From positions 2,265,180 to 2,329,179 of the forward strand of contig VZSR01003807.1 of the NCBI GenBank assembly GCA_013398615.1: a stretch of 64,000 nucleotides of DNA. Reading direction: 5' to 3'. This stretch comes from Brachypodius melanocephalos (lineage: Eukaryota; Chordata; Aves; Passeriformes; Pycnonotidae). Numbering within the stretch: position 1 is the first letter of the stretch; every line of letters starts with the position of its first letter. Below, in pieces: positions 1 through 11,941 of the stretch. A program made the translations under genes and the position numbers. The notes under the pieces are model-generated. The model had not been told where the DNA came from. It searched no databases and was given only the letters and a program-made list of their open reading frames with translations.

Positions 1-339
1 TAGAGAAGCAGATGCTAGCTGGAAAATGTGGGAAGGGGAGAGGATCAATGAGTAGAAACAACGAGGGGAGAAAGTGGGGTGTAAGAGTATCCATGAATTG
101 CTGAGAGGGAATTGATTAATAAGGCCAAGTTCAAATGGAAGGGCAGGAAACCAGTCACCAAATATTAACAGTCAGCAGCTATTCTGTGTTTAAATGATTA
201 TCTTTGCCGTTGAGTTCTCATTCCTGGAGCAATAATTTCCTGGTGGAAATTATTGAATCTGACTATAGTTACAAGGCAGGATTTTTTTGCAATGAGTGTG
301 CTTGAAACACTAGAGCAGTTTGTGCAGAGAGGGGATGGA

Positions 340-501
340 TGGATGGATGCCCCATCTCCAGCAGTATTGAAGGTCAGGCTGGATGGGGCTCTGAGCAACT
401 TGATCTAGTTGAAGATATCCCTGATTATTGCAGTTGGGTTGGGCTAGATGACCTTAAAAATCCCTTCCAACTAAAACCACTGCATGATCCTGTGAAATTC
501 T
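340..501 (+). mobile_element. CR1 LINE 3' end fragment
   Basis: The segment carries the diagnostic avian CR1 tail. It runs from a GGCTGGATGGGGCTCTGAGC stretch through a CTAGTTGAAGAT motif to TGGGCTAGATGACCTT and a CCCTTCCAACTAAAACC stretch, and it ends in a degraded terminal repeat (GATCCTGTGAAATTCT). CR1 elements are non-LTR retrotransposons that are usually 5'-truncated, and this is only the last 160 or so bases. It lies in the sense orientation within intron 3. The upstream limit is approximate. Confidence 0.85.
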
Positions 502-1615
502 AATGTTTGTTAATCCATTTTTTGATTTGACAGTCAGAATAGTCTGAGAACAAATGACAAATGTTGCAAACCATTCTCTCCTATTGCTTGATTTCTTAGG
601 ATATGGCCTTTATTGTATAAAGAAGAACAGTGTAACTTCTGTATGCTTAGAACAGTGATGGATGGTAGAAATTGGAAAAGTGGCTAGGCTGAACTAAGTT
701 AGCATCTTTTATTTGCTGTGTTTTTATTTGCCTTTATTTTTAAAAATAGTTTTGAAACAGTTTTTGGTTTTGCATCTACTGGTACAGAGCGCTTGGGGAA
801 GGCTGTCAGCTTAACTTGATGGTAAAGTTTTAGTTCTTGAAGAGCACTGGGAATAAGGAAGAGTCAATGAAATTAGATTTATATATTTGAGTTTATGTAG
901 ACTGTTAAATTCAAGAGTGAGCACCTGGAATACAAACAAACATTGAGCAGTATTGTGGGAGCTCAAGAAGGGAACAAGAGAGGCAGAAAAAAGATTGCTT
1001 TAACCTAAAGTAAAATTCTGGCATCCAGGTACTCATCCATAATGAATGAATGTACTGTTTTCAGCCCTGTTACCACAAAGGCTTACTTTATCTTCTCTTT
1101 CTCTTTTTGTTTCTAGAAGTTTCAAGTGTTCTTGTAGAGTTCCCCACTGCAGTTTTCAGAGCAATTGCTTTGGGGCTGCATATGCACATTTGTATTCTCT
1201 TTACAGCTCTCTGTGTGCAATACTCAATCAGTAAGAAATAGTATTTTATACCTTTTCATCAGCATGCCTTGCCACAGAAGGGAGATAATGTTGCCTAATT
1301 GCATTTTGTTTTGATGGTGTTGATCTGTAGCTGGTGGCTTAAGCAGAACTGCAAGCTGATTTCTTCCCCTATTGTAGTCCTTGGGAAACATAGCACAATT
1401 TAATATACACCACACTTCAAAGTCTTTCAAACGGTTTTCTGTTTTCTTTCAAACTTCAGCTTAAAGCAACTCTACATCTACTCGTTGGTGTTCCTTAGCC
1501 TACACTTTGTGCTGCTTTGTTCTGCATTTTTGCAACGTGGCTTTTAAAAGTATGAAAAGAAACCTTTGTGAAACACTGCTTATCTTATCTATACTACTTT
1601 GTAGCTTCTCTCACC

Positions 1616-1631
1616 AAAAAAAAAAAAAAAA
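1616..1631. repeat. A16 homopolymer
   Basis: Uninterrupted run of 16 A. I see no processed-gene sequence directly upstream that would make it the poly(A) tail of a retrocopy. Confidence 0.9.
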
Positions 1632-4600
1632 CCTCTGAAACTGTATGCTTTAGGATGGTGTTCTCAATGTATTCAGGTTAGGTAATAATAAAGGATCCTT
1701 TTCTTTGTTTGACAGCTGGAACAAAGCACTTTAGATTCACAATATGTGCTTAAATAGAGCCTGGTAGGATAAAGTCCCAACATAATCTGACTGTCTGTAG
1801 TTACAAAATCCTCGATAGAAAAGCCCAGATGTAGACCATCCAGCCTTAAAATTTTTTTCTGGAATATTTAGAACTTTCTAAGAATGACAGGTATCTCACG
1901 ATATAATGCAGTTAGTTGTAGAGCGTTGCATGGTTTACTGTTAATTGACTCACCTGTTTTCTAATCAATCCATGGCATTTATTCAGAGGCAGTGAAGATA
2001 GACAGATGTTGGCTTAGAGATTCTTGGAGCAAGAAAAGGGACGTGGTGAACTGAGATTGAATCTCCTGTAGTTGACATTAATATACAGCTGGCAGTTCTT
2101 GTAGATGAACTGCACTGATTGGAAACATCCACCAAACCTTTTCTTCTACCATCTCCAATAAAAGAAGGAGCTGTATTGCAGGCCAAGGAGCTTTGCATTG
2201 CCTGCTGCGACCTTCCTTGTTTTGTGAGATCTCTTTCAGAGTAGGATTTTATTCACAATTGTCTGTTTGATTGTCCTGCATACCCTGACATTTTTAAAAG
2301 ATACAGATTTGACCTGGAGTCAGCGGTACATGTTTTTCTTCATTTCTCTAAAATCTCGTGTCATGACAGTACTGCCAGCACTGCTTGCAGAATGATGTTG
2401 CTATCAAATAAAGTGCACAAGCAATCAGCTTTTTTTCCCTTTTAATGTATCTTTTGATGTTATTGTAAATTATTTTTATTGTAAAATCATGTTGGAAATG
2501 TAAGGATCTTGGTGGTTTCATTGGAGACTTTGTGAAAGACTGTGAGAAGCAAACAGTTTAATTTGTATTGTGAACTGGCTAAAGGAGAAATGGTGTTTCC
2601 GATATTCACATGCCTATCTGTGAACTCTTGTGGTATTTGAAGGAATTTACAAACGCAGCAAATCTGAAGAGAAGGACGGTAGGGGGTAGAAACTGTATGC
2701 AATTGTACTTCTCATGCAGTTACAAAGATGATTTACAAAAGTTGTCACATAGAGAAAACTGTCCACTATTTCACTAACTGTTATGCTTGTCAGGTATGTT
2801 AAAAATGTGATTACTCCTGCATTTAGAAAATTATGGAAGTAATTAGTTTTTATGCTTTAATGTGGAATATTTGTGAAGGTCCTAATATTAAAAATATTGC
2901 TATTAAAGATACTATAAAACTTCAATGTTTTTCAGAAATGGCAGACTAAGAGTTGGAATTATTGCCCCTAATTTTCACCCAGAGTGTGAGTCTCATGCAC
3001 TGTTCTCTCCATTTCCCCTTTTGGCTGTCATTTATTTTGTGGATTGTAAATTTATTGGAATAGGGTTTCTTTCCCCTCGTTGTCTGACTCTAATACAATT
3101 GGAACCTCCATTGGAGGCTCCTCTGTGAGATGCCAGTGGCAAATAATAACTACTTTCCTTTCAGGATGGTCATGTTACAGGGAATTGTAAGTTTATCCGA
3201 ATAGTCCTGATGTCCTTAAACTCAGCCCAGAAATGACAGCTCTGAGGATAGTTCACCCTACATCCTTGCCAGGGGAGGAGAAAGTAACATGAGAATGCAA
3301 AATTTTTCTAACTTTGGCCAAGTAGCTAGAGAGATTAATAGTCCAAGTCAGGACTCGGATATTTTCCTGCTAGGCTCTCAACCCTCATATTTCCCAGGGG
3401 TGTGCTGGACAAAACGCTTCTGGCTTTGTGGCTTCTTGCTTATGTTCCTGCTGATGTTGAAAGTAACTGTACCTACACTCTCACAAAACTCATGGAGTTC
3501 TATGGCTTGTGCCCATAAATCCTCTTAACTGCTGTTACTGAGAGCCGGAGACACGTTACAGATCTGAGTGACAGTCTGTCAGTCATGTTGCTGATATCAA
3601 TGTTCCATGAAGTAGGAGCACTGGTCAAAATTTGTGATAAAAATTTGCCCCAAGCTTTGCACTAGTGACTTTCTGGGGAGAAATTTCTTTCTGGGGAGAT
3701 AGATTTTTCCAATGTTAGCTGGAGGTGTAAACTGTGGGTGGAAATCTTGGTGGTGTGCTGTGGAAGAAGCATCTGCTAAAATGTCTAAGAATGTAGCTTT
3801 TTGTTCAATGATAAATGAATGTTCTCAAATTCAATATAAATTAGAGGAGGGAAATTAAATATCTGCCAATGTGTCAAGCTTCCTTTTGTAATAACAGCTA
3901 AGAAGTGTCTGTTCTTGTATATTTTAAAGCTTTCAGGCTTCCCAACTCTGCTGCAACACAGATGTTCAGTACACTAAATTCTGAAATGCTATATATTTTA
4001 AGGAGGCAGCAGTTTCCTGGGCTGTAATTGGTATGAACTGATGGGTTGAAAATGCAGAGCTTGAAGGGAGGCAGAGCTGTTCTCCCTCTGAAGAAATCTT
4101 GTAGACAGTGTTCTCCATTTCTTCTCTTGAAGGGACTGTTTTGAGTAACAGGTTTCCTTCCCTTTCCTCCCTGACCTGATTTATGTATAGTGGTGTCTCA
4201 TTGCTAGGAAAGGAGAAGGAATCTGAGGATAGGCAGCTGATACTGACTGCAGCAAGGGGAACTTGTGGCCTCAAATGCTACATCAGGTCATTGCTGGGTA
4301 TTTTGGTTACTCTGCTACCTTGAGTCTGTCAGGGAATGCAGGAGACTTATTCTCTTGCACTCTTCTGGTTGCTAGTCTTTTAACTTTTAAACAGCACCAG
4401 AATTGGAGGCAACCATCCATTGAGCATCTCAGCAGGAATTAGAAGGGTTTGTCATCTGTACTAAGAGTGAGAAATAACTGAGGAATACACACAAACCAAG
4501 GAGTTATGGCGTTGTAGCTCCTGCAGATTTTGGCCCTCCTGCTTTAGGGTGAATTTTGTGGCAGTAGCTTCTGACTCCAAAGAGTGTTCAGCAGCCAGGA

Positions 4601-7244
4601 GTTTGGTTTCTTCCGCTGTTCCTCAAGGTAGTTGTGATAGTTCAGGAGCAGAGCTGGAGTGTGAAAAAGCACAAAGTTGCCTTTTTGACTGGAATGGAAA
4701 AAGTTAAGTGGTGGGTAAGTGGGATAATTACATTTACATTTTGCTCTACCTTTTTATAAGCTGAACCCGAATGTTTAGCTGTGGTACCCAGGGGGTTATA
4801 GCCTTGTCTGGAAAGCTTTAGCCTCTGCTTACTGGCCTTCCCAGGAACTGATTTTTCCACAGGCTGCTGGATGTATTTAATGGATGCTGGCCCAAATATA
4901 ATTTTAGTTCTGATTAGGTGCATGAGCCTTTGGAAGGAATCTCCCAGTTGTCCCATTTACTATGCTGTGCTTTGCACTGTAGAGCACTCTTGGAGTACAG
5001 TGGGTTAGTTTTCTTTCAGGTGAGATAAAGTCTGAAAATGTGCTGTAGAGCTACCAGAGGGGTTCAACTATCTGTCCTTTAGTCCATGGCATTACACTAA
5101 ACCTAATTTGAAGTAGGACCTTCTGAAGCGCAGATGTTGGGGCCTCAATAATGAACTGTTTTGCTCACTAGATGTCCTCCTTTTAATCCACACAGTCAGC
5201 AGGATTGGGATAACTCTGCTTCTCCTGTTGCTGCAGTGGTGTCTGTCCCCAGCCCCTTGACTTCTTGGAGTCAGCCTTGCCCAGGTGTGCAGTTTGACTT
5301 TGCAGGGGCTCTATTTTGCTGTTTACCACATGCAGGGCTGAATGGAAGGTAGAAAAGGTTTGCTCTGTACCAATGGTCAGACAGCACATGGCAAGGGCTC
5401 GCTGTTTAGCTACCCAAGAGTAATCTGTAGGTTCATTTTATATGTATCAAGTGTCTTTATTTTCGACTGTGTATATTTTTGGTACTGTTGAATGGTTAAT
5501 CATTTTATCCTTAAGTTAAGAGCAGATAGGTGTTCCAGGTGCTTGTAATGCCTTCAATTCTTATCATACCCTATTTGGATATTAACTGATCTGCATTTTC
5601 TCCTGCAAGTTATTTTGCAGGATGCCAATGCTCGTAACTGGACTGTAGACACCTTGCTTATTAGTCTGCTTTCCAGATGTGTTTCAGTCACATATTCAAG
5701 CTCCACATTAGACTCCTCAAGTTACCAAATGGGGTACATGTTTAAATAATTCAGGATTCAATTTTTGTATTCTCTGTTATAACGTATTTTGGAGACCAAA
5801 AGCATAGGTAGCCTGAGAAGAGAGAAGTTTCTGGTGGATAGAAGGGAAGTGTTTTAGCTGACAGACATTGGAGATTCAGGAACAGAAAGGGGGCACTTTG
5901 CACCCTGGTTCTTAGTCTCCTCTCTAAAGTCCTGTTACTGTGTGTGGTTTTGAATACAAGCTGCTAGAGGGTTCTTTGGCTCTGAACCCGTGACTGCTTT
6001 GGTTTTTACAAAATACATAACTGTCTCTGGTGCTGAGCATGCAAGACACTTCAGTCATCTTGGACTCTTAAATTTTTTAAGAAAGTGAATGGTAGGGAGA
6101 TTGTGTTCTGGAAGTATCTAGCAGGCAAGAAAAATATTTTAGAGCCACAGTGTGTGAGTTGTGGTTATAAATTCTGCACAAATCCTGTTTTAGAGCCTTC
6201 AGATTTTGGGGGGATTCAAGGGCAAAAGGAAAGAGGTTGTTTGCTGAATTGTGGAGCAAGATCAAATGATCTTCCCTAGTTTAGCTAGCCAAAGAAACAC
6301 TTTTTAATTGTCCAGCAATTTGTAGAATAGCATGATTGATTATCTTCCCACTTACTGGCACAGACATAAACAAACATAACTATATGCAGTACATAGCAAA
6401 TGAAGTTCTGTCCTTACTGAGATGATTTTCTTAAATGTTTTTTAAATGATGATAAATAGTTTTGATAAAGTGAACCTCTTCTTTGGATGAATAAAACCAA
6501 TGTTAGAGTACATAAAAAGTAGAGAGGTAGCCAGATGTTCTCACATGGTCAATTAGAAGTTATGGAAATTGCTTCCTTTACTCAAAGCTATTACAAAGCA
6601 CGATCTTTGGAGACACTACTGCTTTCTGACTGTTGCTTGTTTAATTGAGAACAGCAGTTAGTCAGCATCTTCAAGGCCCATTCTGTGAGATGTGAGATGT
6701 CTGAGGTGCACAGACAGGAGTGGATTGCCCAGTAATGGATTGCAATGGAGGGTAATTTAAGAGTTAACATTAACTGTTTGAAGAAGGAACCTTGTCTAGG
6801 GTATCTGTAGGACTCTTCAAGGCAGCAAGCTGGCACTAGAATGTAGTGAAATAAAAGAGAATTAGGCCTCATTTGAAATGCTTCTGTAGAACAGTATGTA
6901 TTGACTGCCTGAAAGTTTGTTCATTTAAGAGCTTTGTCAAATGGGAGGGATTGCTTTTGGCATGTCAACTATGCATTAAGTAACTTAATTTGAAGTGAGG
7001 AATGGGATAGAGAAAGCCTTTCTTTGTGATGGAGATACCTGAGTGCATGTGGTTTCTTTTGGTGTCTTAGTCTGTCAGTGAGTTCTTGGATTCTGTGAAA
7101 GTCTTTTCACTGTTGGAATAACTTGTTAAAACACTAAAATGAAAGTAAAAGAAAGTGGTGTCTGTGAGTCTGATGACTTAGCAATAGCAAAGGCCTTCTG
7201 TGTTTACTTCTCGGCTGAAAAATCCTAGAAAATATGGTGGAAGA

Positions 7245-7650
7245 GATCACACAGAATATCCTGAGCTCAAATAAGGATCATCAAAGTCCCAACTCCTGAC
7301 CTTGCACAGGACAGCCCAAAGAATCACACCATGTGCCTGAGAGCACTGCCCAAACACTCTTCGAACTCTGTCAAACTTGGTGCCATGACAGCTTCCTTGG
7401 GAAGTGCCCAACCACCCTCTGGGTCCTTTTCCTAATATCCAGCCTAAACCTCCCTGGACACAACTTNNNNNNNNNNNNNNNNNNNNNNNNNNNNNNNNNN
7501 NNNNNNNNNNNNNNNNNNNNNNNNNNNNNNNNNNNNNNNNNNNNNNNNNNNNNNNNNNNNNNNNNNTACATCCAGCGTTGTCCCATCCCAGGTGCAAAAT
7601 TTGGCACTTCTGCTTGTTCAAAGAAGAGAATGCATTTGGTTTTTCTATTC
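7245..7650 (-). mobile_element. CR1 LINE fragment, reversed, interrupted by assembly gap
   Basis: Read on the - strand this is a CR1 3' region. On the + strand the reversed landmarks appear in consensus order: a degraded AGAATA-type terminus, CAACTCCTGACC, CACCATGTGCCTGAGAGCA, GAACTCTGTCAAACTTGGTG, CCACCCTCTGGGTCC, and TAATATCCAGCCTAAACCTC. After the N run come GTTGTCCCATCCCAGGTGCA, GGCACTTCTGCTTGTTC and a decayed end. The two flanks are not adjacent in the CR1 consensus: several hundred bases of reverse-transcriptase-coding sequence are missing between them. The copy lies antisense to DISC1 in intron 3. Open frames crossing this segment only read the decayed element and the Ns. Confidence 0.85.
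7467..7566. other. Assembly gap (100 N)
   Basis: Exactly 100 Ns, which is a conventional placeholder size, so the true gap length is unknown. Both flanks lie in the same reversed CR1 copy. Confidence 0.99.
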
Positions 7651-10134
7651 TTGAGAGATGTTTATCTGACCTGAAAACCAACACTGGAGGAGATTTCCTG
7701 TCTAACCCTGGCAGCTAGATTTAGTGCTTCACTACATCTAATGTTTTCTTCACATATCATTTGCTGCAACTCAGGTTTGTTACTAAGGATTCAAGATCTA
7801 AGGGAACATTGTATTACAGCTTTCTTTGCAGCTTTCTGGCTTATAGTAGTACTGGAAGTTACCTCAGTCTTTATCTCTGCTAGTCTGAGGAACCCTGCTT
7901 ATTTCCCTGTTTCACATCCGGTTGGCTAGACTTCTGAGCATTTCCATTACTTGTGCTTGATCCAGATTTCTCTTGAGCCGCAGCACTAAAAGCTGGATTG
8001 GGATGAGCCTTATTTGCATGGTTCCCTGTTCTGCAGCTGGCACTGAGGCTCTTGGGTCTCTCCATGGACCAAAGATACCAGCCAGGTCAAATGGCAGGGA
8101 GAGAATTCTAAAAGCTGAGTGCTGACCAGTGTTCGGCTCACTGGTGCTGGAGTCTGTTAAGACATAACCCTCAAGTGTGACGCTGAAAAGATAAAAGAGT
8201 AAAAAATCATTTAGTGCAGAGAGATAAGTGGATATGAGCAGCCATATACTTATAAGATGCTGGTGGAACGAATTATTTAGAAACATTTGTTAGTAGGAAC
8301 TAATTGAGTACTGTGTAGATTGGAATATATAAAGCAGGATGCAGCCAAGACTTAATGAGAGAGAGAGAAGGAATTGGCATGTGGATCCCCTCATCTGTTT
8401 TCCTTCCCAAAATAGCGTGTTTCTAGGGCCAGGAGGGGTAGGAGCAGAACGATGGAACAACTGGACACACAAACACAGTTAAGCATAATTATGTTGAAGA
8501 ACAATGACGGCATTGTTAAATGGCTATAAAGGGTTGCCACAACTCCCAGGAAGCCCAGTGGTGAATGGTGTGAGTAAAAGGAAGTGTTTCCATGTGGTTT
8601 GGCTTTCAGTGGTCATTGGTCACTGGCCAACCCTTTCAGCCCTTACTATTCTGTTTGTGACAGTGGTGTTTTCGATGGCCGAGTTAGAAATGCCAAGTGG
8701 CGTATTAGCATGCAAGTGCTGGTATGTTTTTCTGGTCAAAATATGGGGTTGGGAGTCTCAGCTCAAATTTCAGTTTCAGTGTGGTGATAGGGATAGGGTG
8801 AATTTATTTAGCTGTGGCCCCTGAGAAATGCATCCCAGGTGAGCACTTCCACTACTTTTCAGGAATATGCACATGGGTACAGGTGGGGTAGGGTGCTCAT
8901 TTCAGCAAGGGCCTTCTGACATTTTGCATGCCAGTGACAACATGAAAGTGAGTTCACCCTGGAACAGTGTGCTGGGACAGGGAAAAGATCTAGTCTTATT
9001 AGTGAGGTCTCTGTCTTTATTGTACTCTGTTGGCACAGAAGCAGAGTGAAGATCAATACTAATGATAGATTATTGTAAAAATGCATCATTTCTCTAAACC
9101 AAGTGTAAGCAACTTCTCATGTTAAATTCCCTCAGAGGATAAAGAAAATAAGCAATAAAAAGCATGCACAGATGGATGCTATTCTGATAGTAACATATTG
9201 AAAACGTTAAAAGGACTGCTAATCACACAAAATTGTATGCAGTGAGGCCATGAGCAGAGTACTGAACTGTAAAGGTTTTCCATTTGTGGGTTAGCTCAAA
9301 ACTCTCTAATTTGACTAATGTATCATCAAAGGTGTTCTGTCTTGGATGGTGGGCTTGTTATCTGTCATGTATGTGATTTTGTTGGTATAGTGGCACAATA
9401 CAAGATACATGTACTGCATTAATAATTGGTAGATAGAATGATGCTCCTTTGTTTTCTACACAGGGACAGGAAACAAGTAAGTAACTTATATAGAGAAGTG
9501 GTTACCCTAAGAAGTGTGTAGGGTTATGCTAGAATCAAAGCAGTCTCTTGGGGACTACTGTTATTTTTATTTAAACTTGAAGGTAAATCTTTTTTGTTTT
9601 GGATGATAAATTGAGCATAATTCAGGAGAGCCTGGAATGGGATAATTGTTTAATTGCTATAATTACAGGCATTTTCTGCTGAAGTATACTGCTATATCAT
9701 GTGTGATTCTTCAGTTCTTGACCTAATAACAATACAAATTTTTTATAAAATGAAAATTAAAATGCGTAAGTGCTATCTAAGTTTCAAGACAAACCGAAGC
9801 AGCGAAGAGCAGCACTTTTCTTAGAATTTAATTCTCAGCTGTTAGTATGGAAGAGCATGGATGATAACTTTGAGCCAATTCTTTGGAGCCCTATGAAATT
9901 AAAACAGTGCTGGGAAGCCTGCAGTTTTGTCCTTGTCATAGAAAACAGTAGCTTGGCATCTTGGTTATTTGATGTTTTACATTGTAGTCTTGTTAATTTG
10001 TCCTTGAGCAGAAGAGACTGATATGTTTTATGAAAAGAGGAAGAAGAAGAGCCATCAGAGAGGTGGATTTTGTTTTGTTGAGAAACTGGTTTTTCTTCTC
10101 CGAGGTAGAACAGGACCCTTTAGTCACTGTTTAA

Positions 10135-10167
10135 CTTTTTTTTTTCCTTTCTTTTTTTTTTTTTTTC
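10135..10167 (+). other. DISC1: Long T-rich tract upstream of exon 4 acceptor
   Basis: About 33 bases of nearly pure pyrimidine (long T runs broken by CC and C) end 15 bases before the exon 4 acceptor AG at 10181-10182. This probably serves as the polypyrimidine tract bound by U2AF during splicing. The T runs are the type that tends to vary in length between individuals. Confidence 0.7.
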
Positions 10168-10182
10168 AAATTTCATTTCTAG

Positions 10183-10333
10183 CGGATAAATTTAGGCGGA
10201 AACTGGAAGAACTGGAGAAAGAGAAAAATTCTTTAAAATTTCAGCTTCCTTCAAGGCATCCTTCAGTTAGCAGTTTCTTGGATAGGTTTGTGACCCAAGT
10301 TCAGGCAACATTGCACTGCGCTGCTGATCATTG
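10183..10333 (+). CDS. DISC1: DISC1 exon 4 (coiled-coil scaffold protein, partial)
   Basis: This 151-base exon lies between an acceptor ttcatttctag and a donor TTG|gtaagt. It starts with two bases of a split codon (Ala 373 equivalent) and ends with two bases (TG) of another, so the flanking introns are phase 1 and phase 2. The 49 full codons read DKFRRKLEELEKEKNSLKFQ, then a conserved LPSR core, SSFL and QVQATL. This aligns without gaps to human residues 374-422, about 25 of 49 identical by eye against the human protein from memory. The first half is a strongly charged heptad-like helix. The position of the human R418H variant is cysteine here. DISC1 is a scaffold binding, among others, NDE1/NDEL1, LIS1, PDE4 and GSK3B in neuronal migration and centrosome function. 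An open frame starting upstream at 10023 runs into this exon through intron and is not a real start. Identification is very secure. Confidence 0.95.
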
Positions 10334-11902
10334 GTAAGTTTGTTAATTCATTGCTGTGTAAAATGATGCTTCTCTTTTTCTCAAAATGCAGAATACAACT
10401 TATGAATAATTATAATAAAGAGTTTCAGTGACTATCTAATGTATCCATATGGAGCTTGTTTATGAAAATTCCACCCTGTCCCCACTTTTTTTTTTTTTTT
10501 CTTTCTGTAATTATTTCAAAATTCCCCTGGAAAACATTGATCATGATGAACTGGCAAATTAAATGGAGCATTTCTCATTGATGTTGAGTGGGAATGGGGT
10601 TGAATCCTTGACACGGCAGCTTGAGCATACAGCAGCAATGCAGCTTGTGCAACGCTTCCCTGTGGAGTTAATGCTGATGCTCCCTTTCAGGCAATGAAAG
10701 GATATTTAAATATAAAGTAAAAACCAGATGATTTTTTTATATGAATAGATCTTTGGGAGCTTCCTTTTGTGTGCCACTTCTTAGATAATAATATTGAGCT
10801 CAGCACTGTACAAAGTCACAAAAATAAATTCTAAACCTTGTTTTGAAGGGATAACTTCAAAGATGGGAGGAATGCAAGATGTGCTGGATGGCCCAAGAGG
10901 GATAACCTAGGAAAAAAAAATACTCTCTATTTTTTGGTCTGTCTTCATCCCTGTTTTGAGTTACTGTTGTTAGAAGAGGATACTTTGTAGGTATCGAAAG
11001 CTCTTCTCAAATTCAATAGCACAAATGAAAGAGGAGAAGCATTTTTTTCCTGGCAGCTTGTTAATACAAAGGCTGCAGTGGGCTAGTCAATACCTTCATG
11101 TGTAATTTTTGATAGACATGAAAATCAGATAAAATCATTACAGATAATGATTTTTTTTGTGAAACTGGAAAATCTGAAGATATTTTTAGCCTCTATAGCA
11201 TCTAGTAATAAGGAAGGTTTAAAAGAAGCTGCACTCCTTCAGAGCTATTTCCTTCTACCTTCTTAGGCTCTAAGAGGCTGTTTTACCATTCCTTAAAGGT
11301 TAGAATACACCATTTTCTGTTTTGTCGTTAAGATGTGTTTGGTCTATGCGTTAATTTGTAATAATGATTTTGGCAGAGAGGTAGTGTTGTCTTCTTTGTC
11401 ATAGAAACTGAGTCACTGAAGCATCCCCCAGATACAGTTTGCTTATTTTTATCCTGTATAATGTGTATATATAATGCTTTTATATATAAAATAGATGCTA
11501 TAACATATTTATGAAAGTGTTCCTGTTCTTTGGATGATTAGATTTGTAACTCTTCTCTTTGCACAGGTCTGAGCAATGCCATTCTTCAGGGTCAGATGTA
11601 TATCCTCTTCCCTTTTCTGTCTTGTGCACACTCTTTTCTTTGAGCTTAGGCTCAACTACTGTTGTTGTGACACCCTTTTATTTGCTTGCTTGATTCTTAT
11701 AGCCTTTTACACTGCTTTGTCTGTGGTCTGACTCGTTGATACAAAAGTGCCCTTTGTTTTTTGTACAGGGGTTTAACTCCTATCTGTTCCAGCAGTATTT
11801 TTAGATCATACAGTGGAAAATGTAACTGCTTCCTCACGGAAAATTTCTAGGCTTCAATTTTTGTTTTAATTTTGAATTGGAACAAAACCAATATACCCAA
11901 GA

Positions 11903-11941
<39 letters not shown>

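Larger units (their letters stand above)
1..10182 (+). other. DISC1: DISC1 intron 3 (partial, 3' part)
   Basis: This is intron on the evidence of its acceptor (ttcatttctag) directly before exon 4. Exon 4 starts inside a codon (two bases, CG), so the intron is phase 1 and exon 3 should end in a single G to give the alanine found at human position 373. I looked for exon 3, whose human product is rich in Trp, Arg and Leu and ends Asp-Tyr-Asp-Lys, and did not find it, so it probably lies upstream of the window. Apart from two CR1 fragments, an A run, an assembly gap and the T-rich tract before exon 4, I see only unremarkable AT-rich sequence with short chance open frames on both strands. Confidence 0.8.

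Noticed and set aside
3966..4274. 102-codon frame, - strand
   Set aside because: No homology recognised and no exon-like boundaries.
7247..7718. Several long open frames on both strands
   Set aside because: They run through the N run of the assembly gap and a reversed CR1 copy.
10023..10182. Upstream extension of the exon 4 frame with an ATG
   Set aside because: It crosses the polypyrimidine tract and acceptor; a gap-free match to human begins exactly at the splice site.
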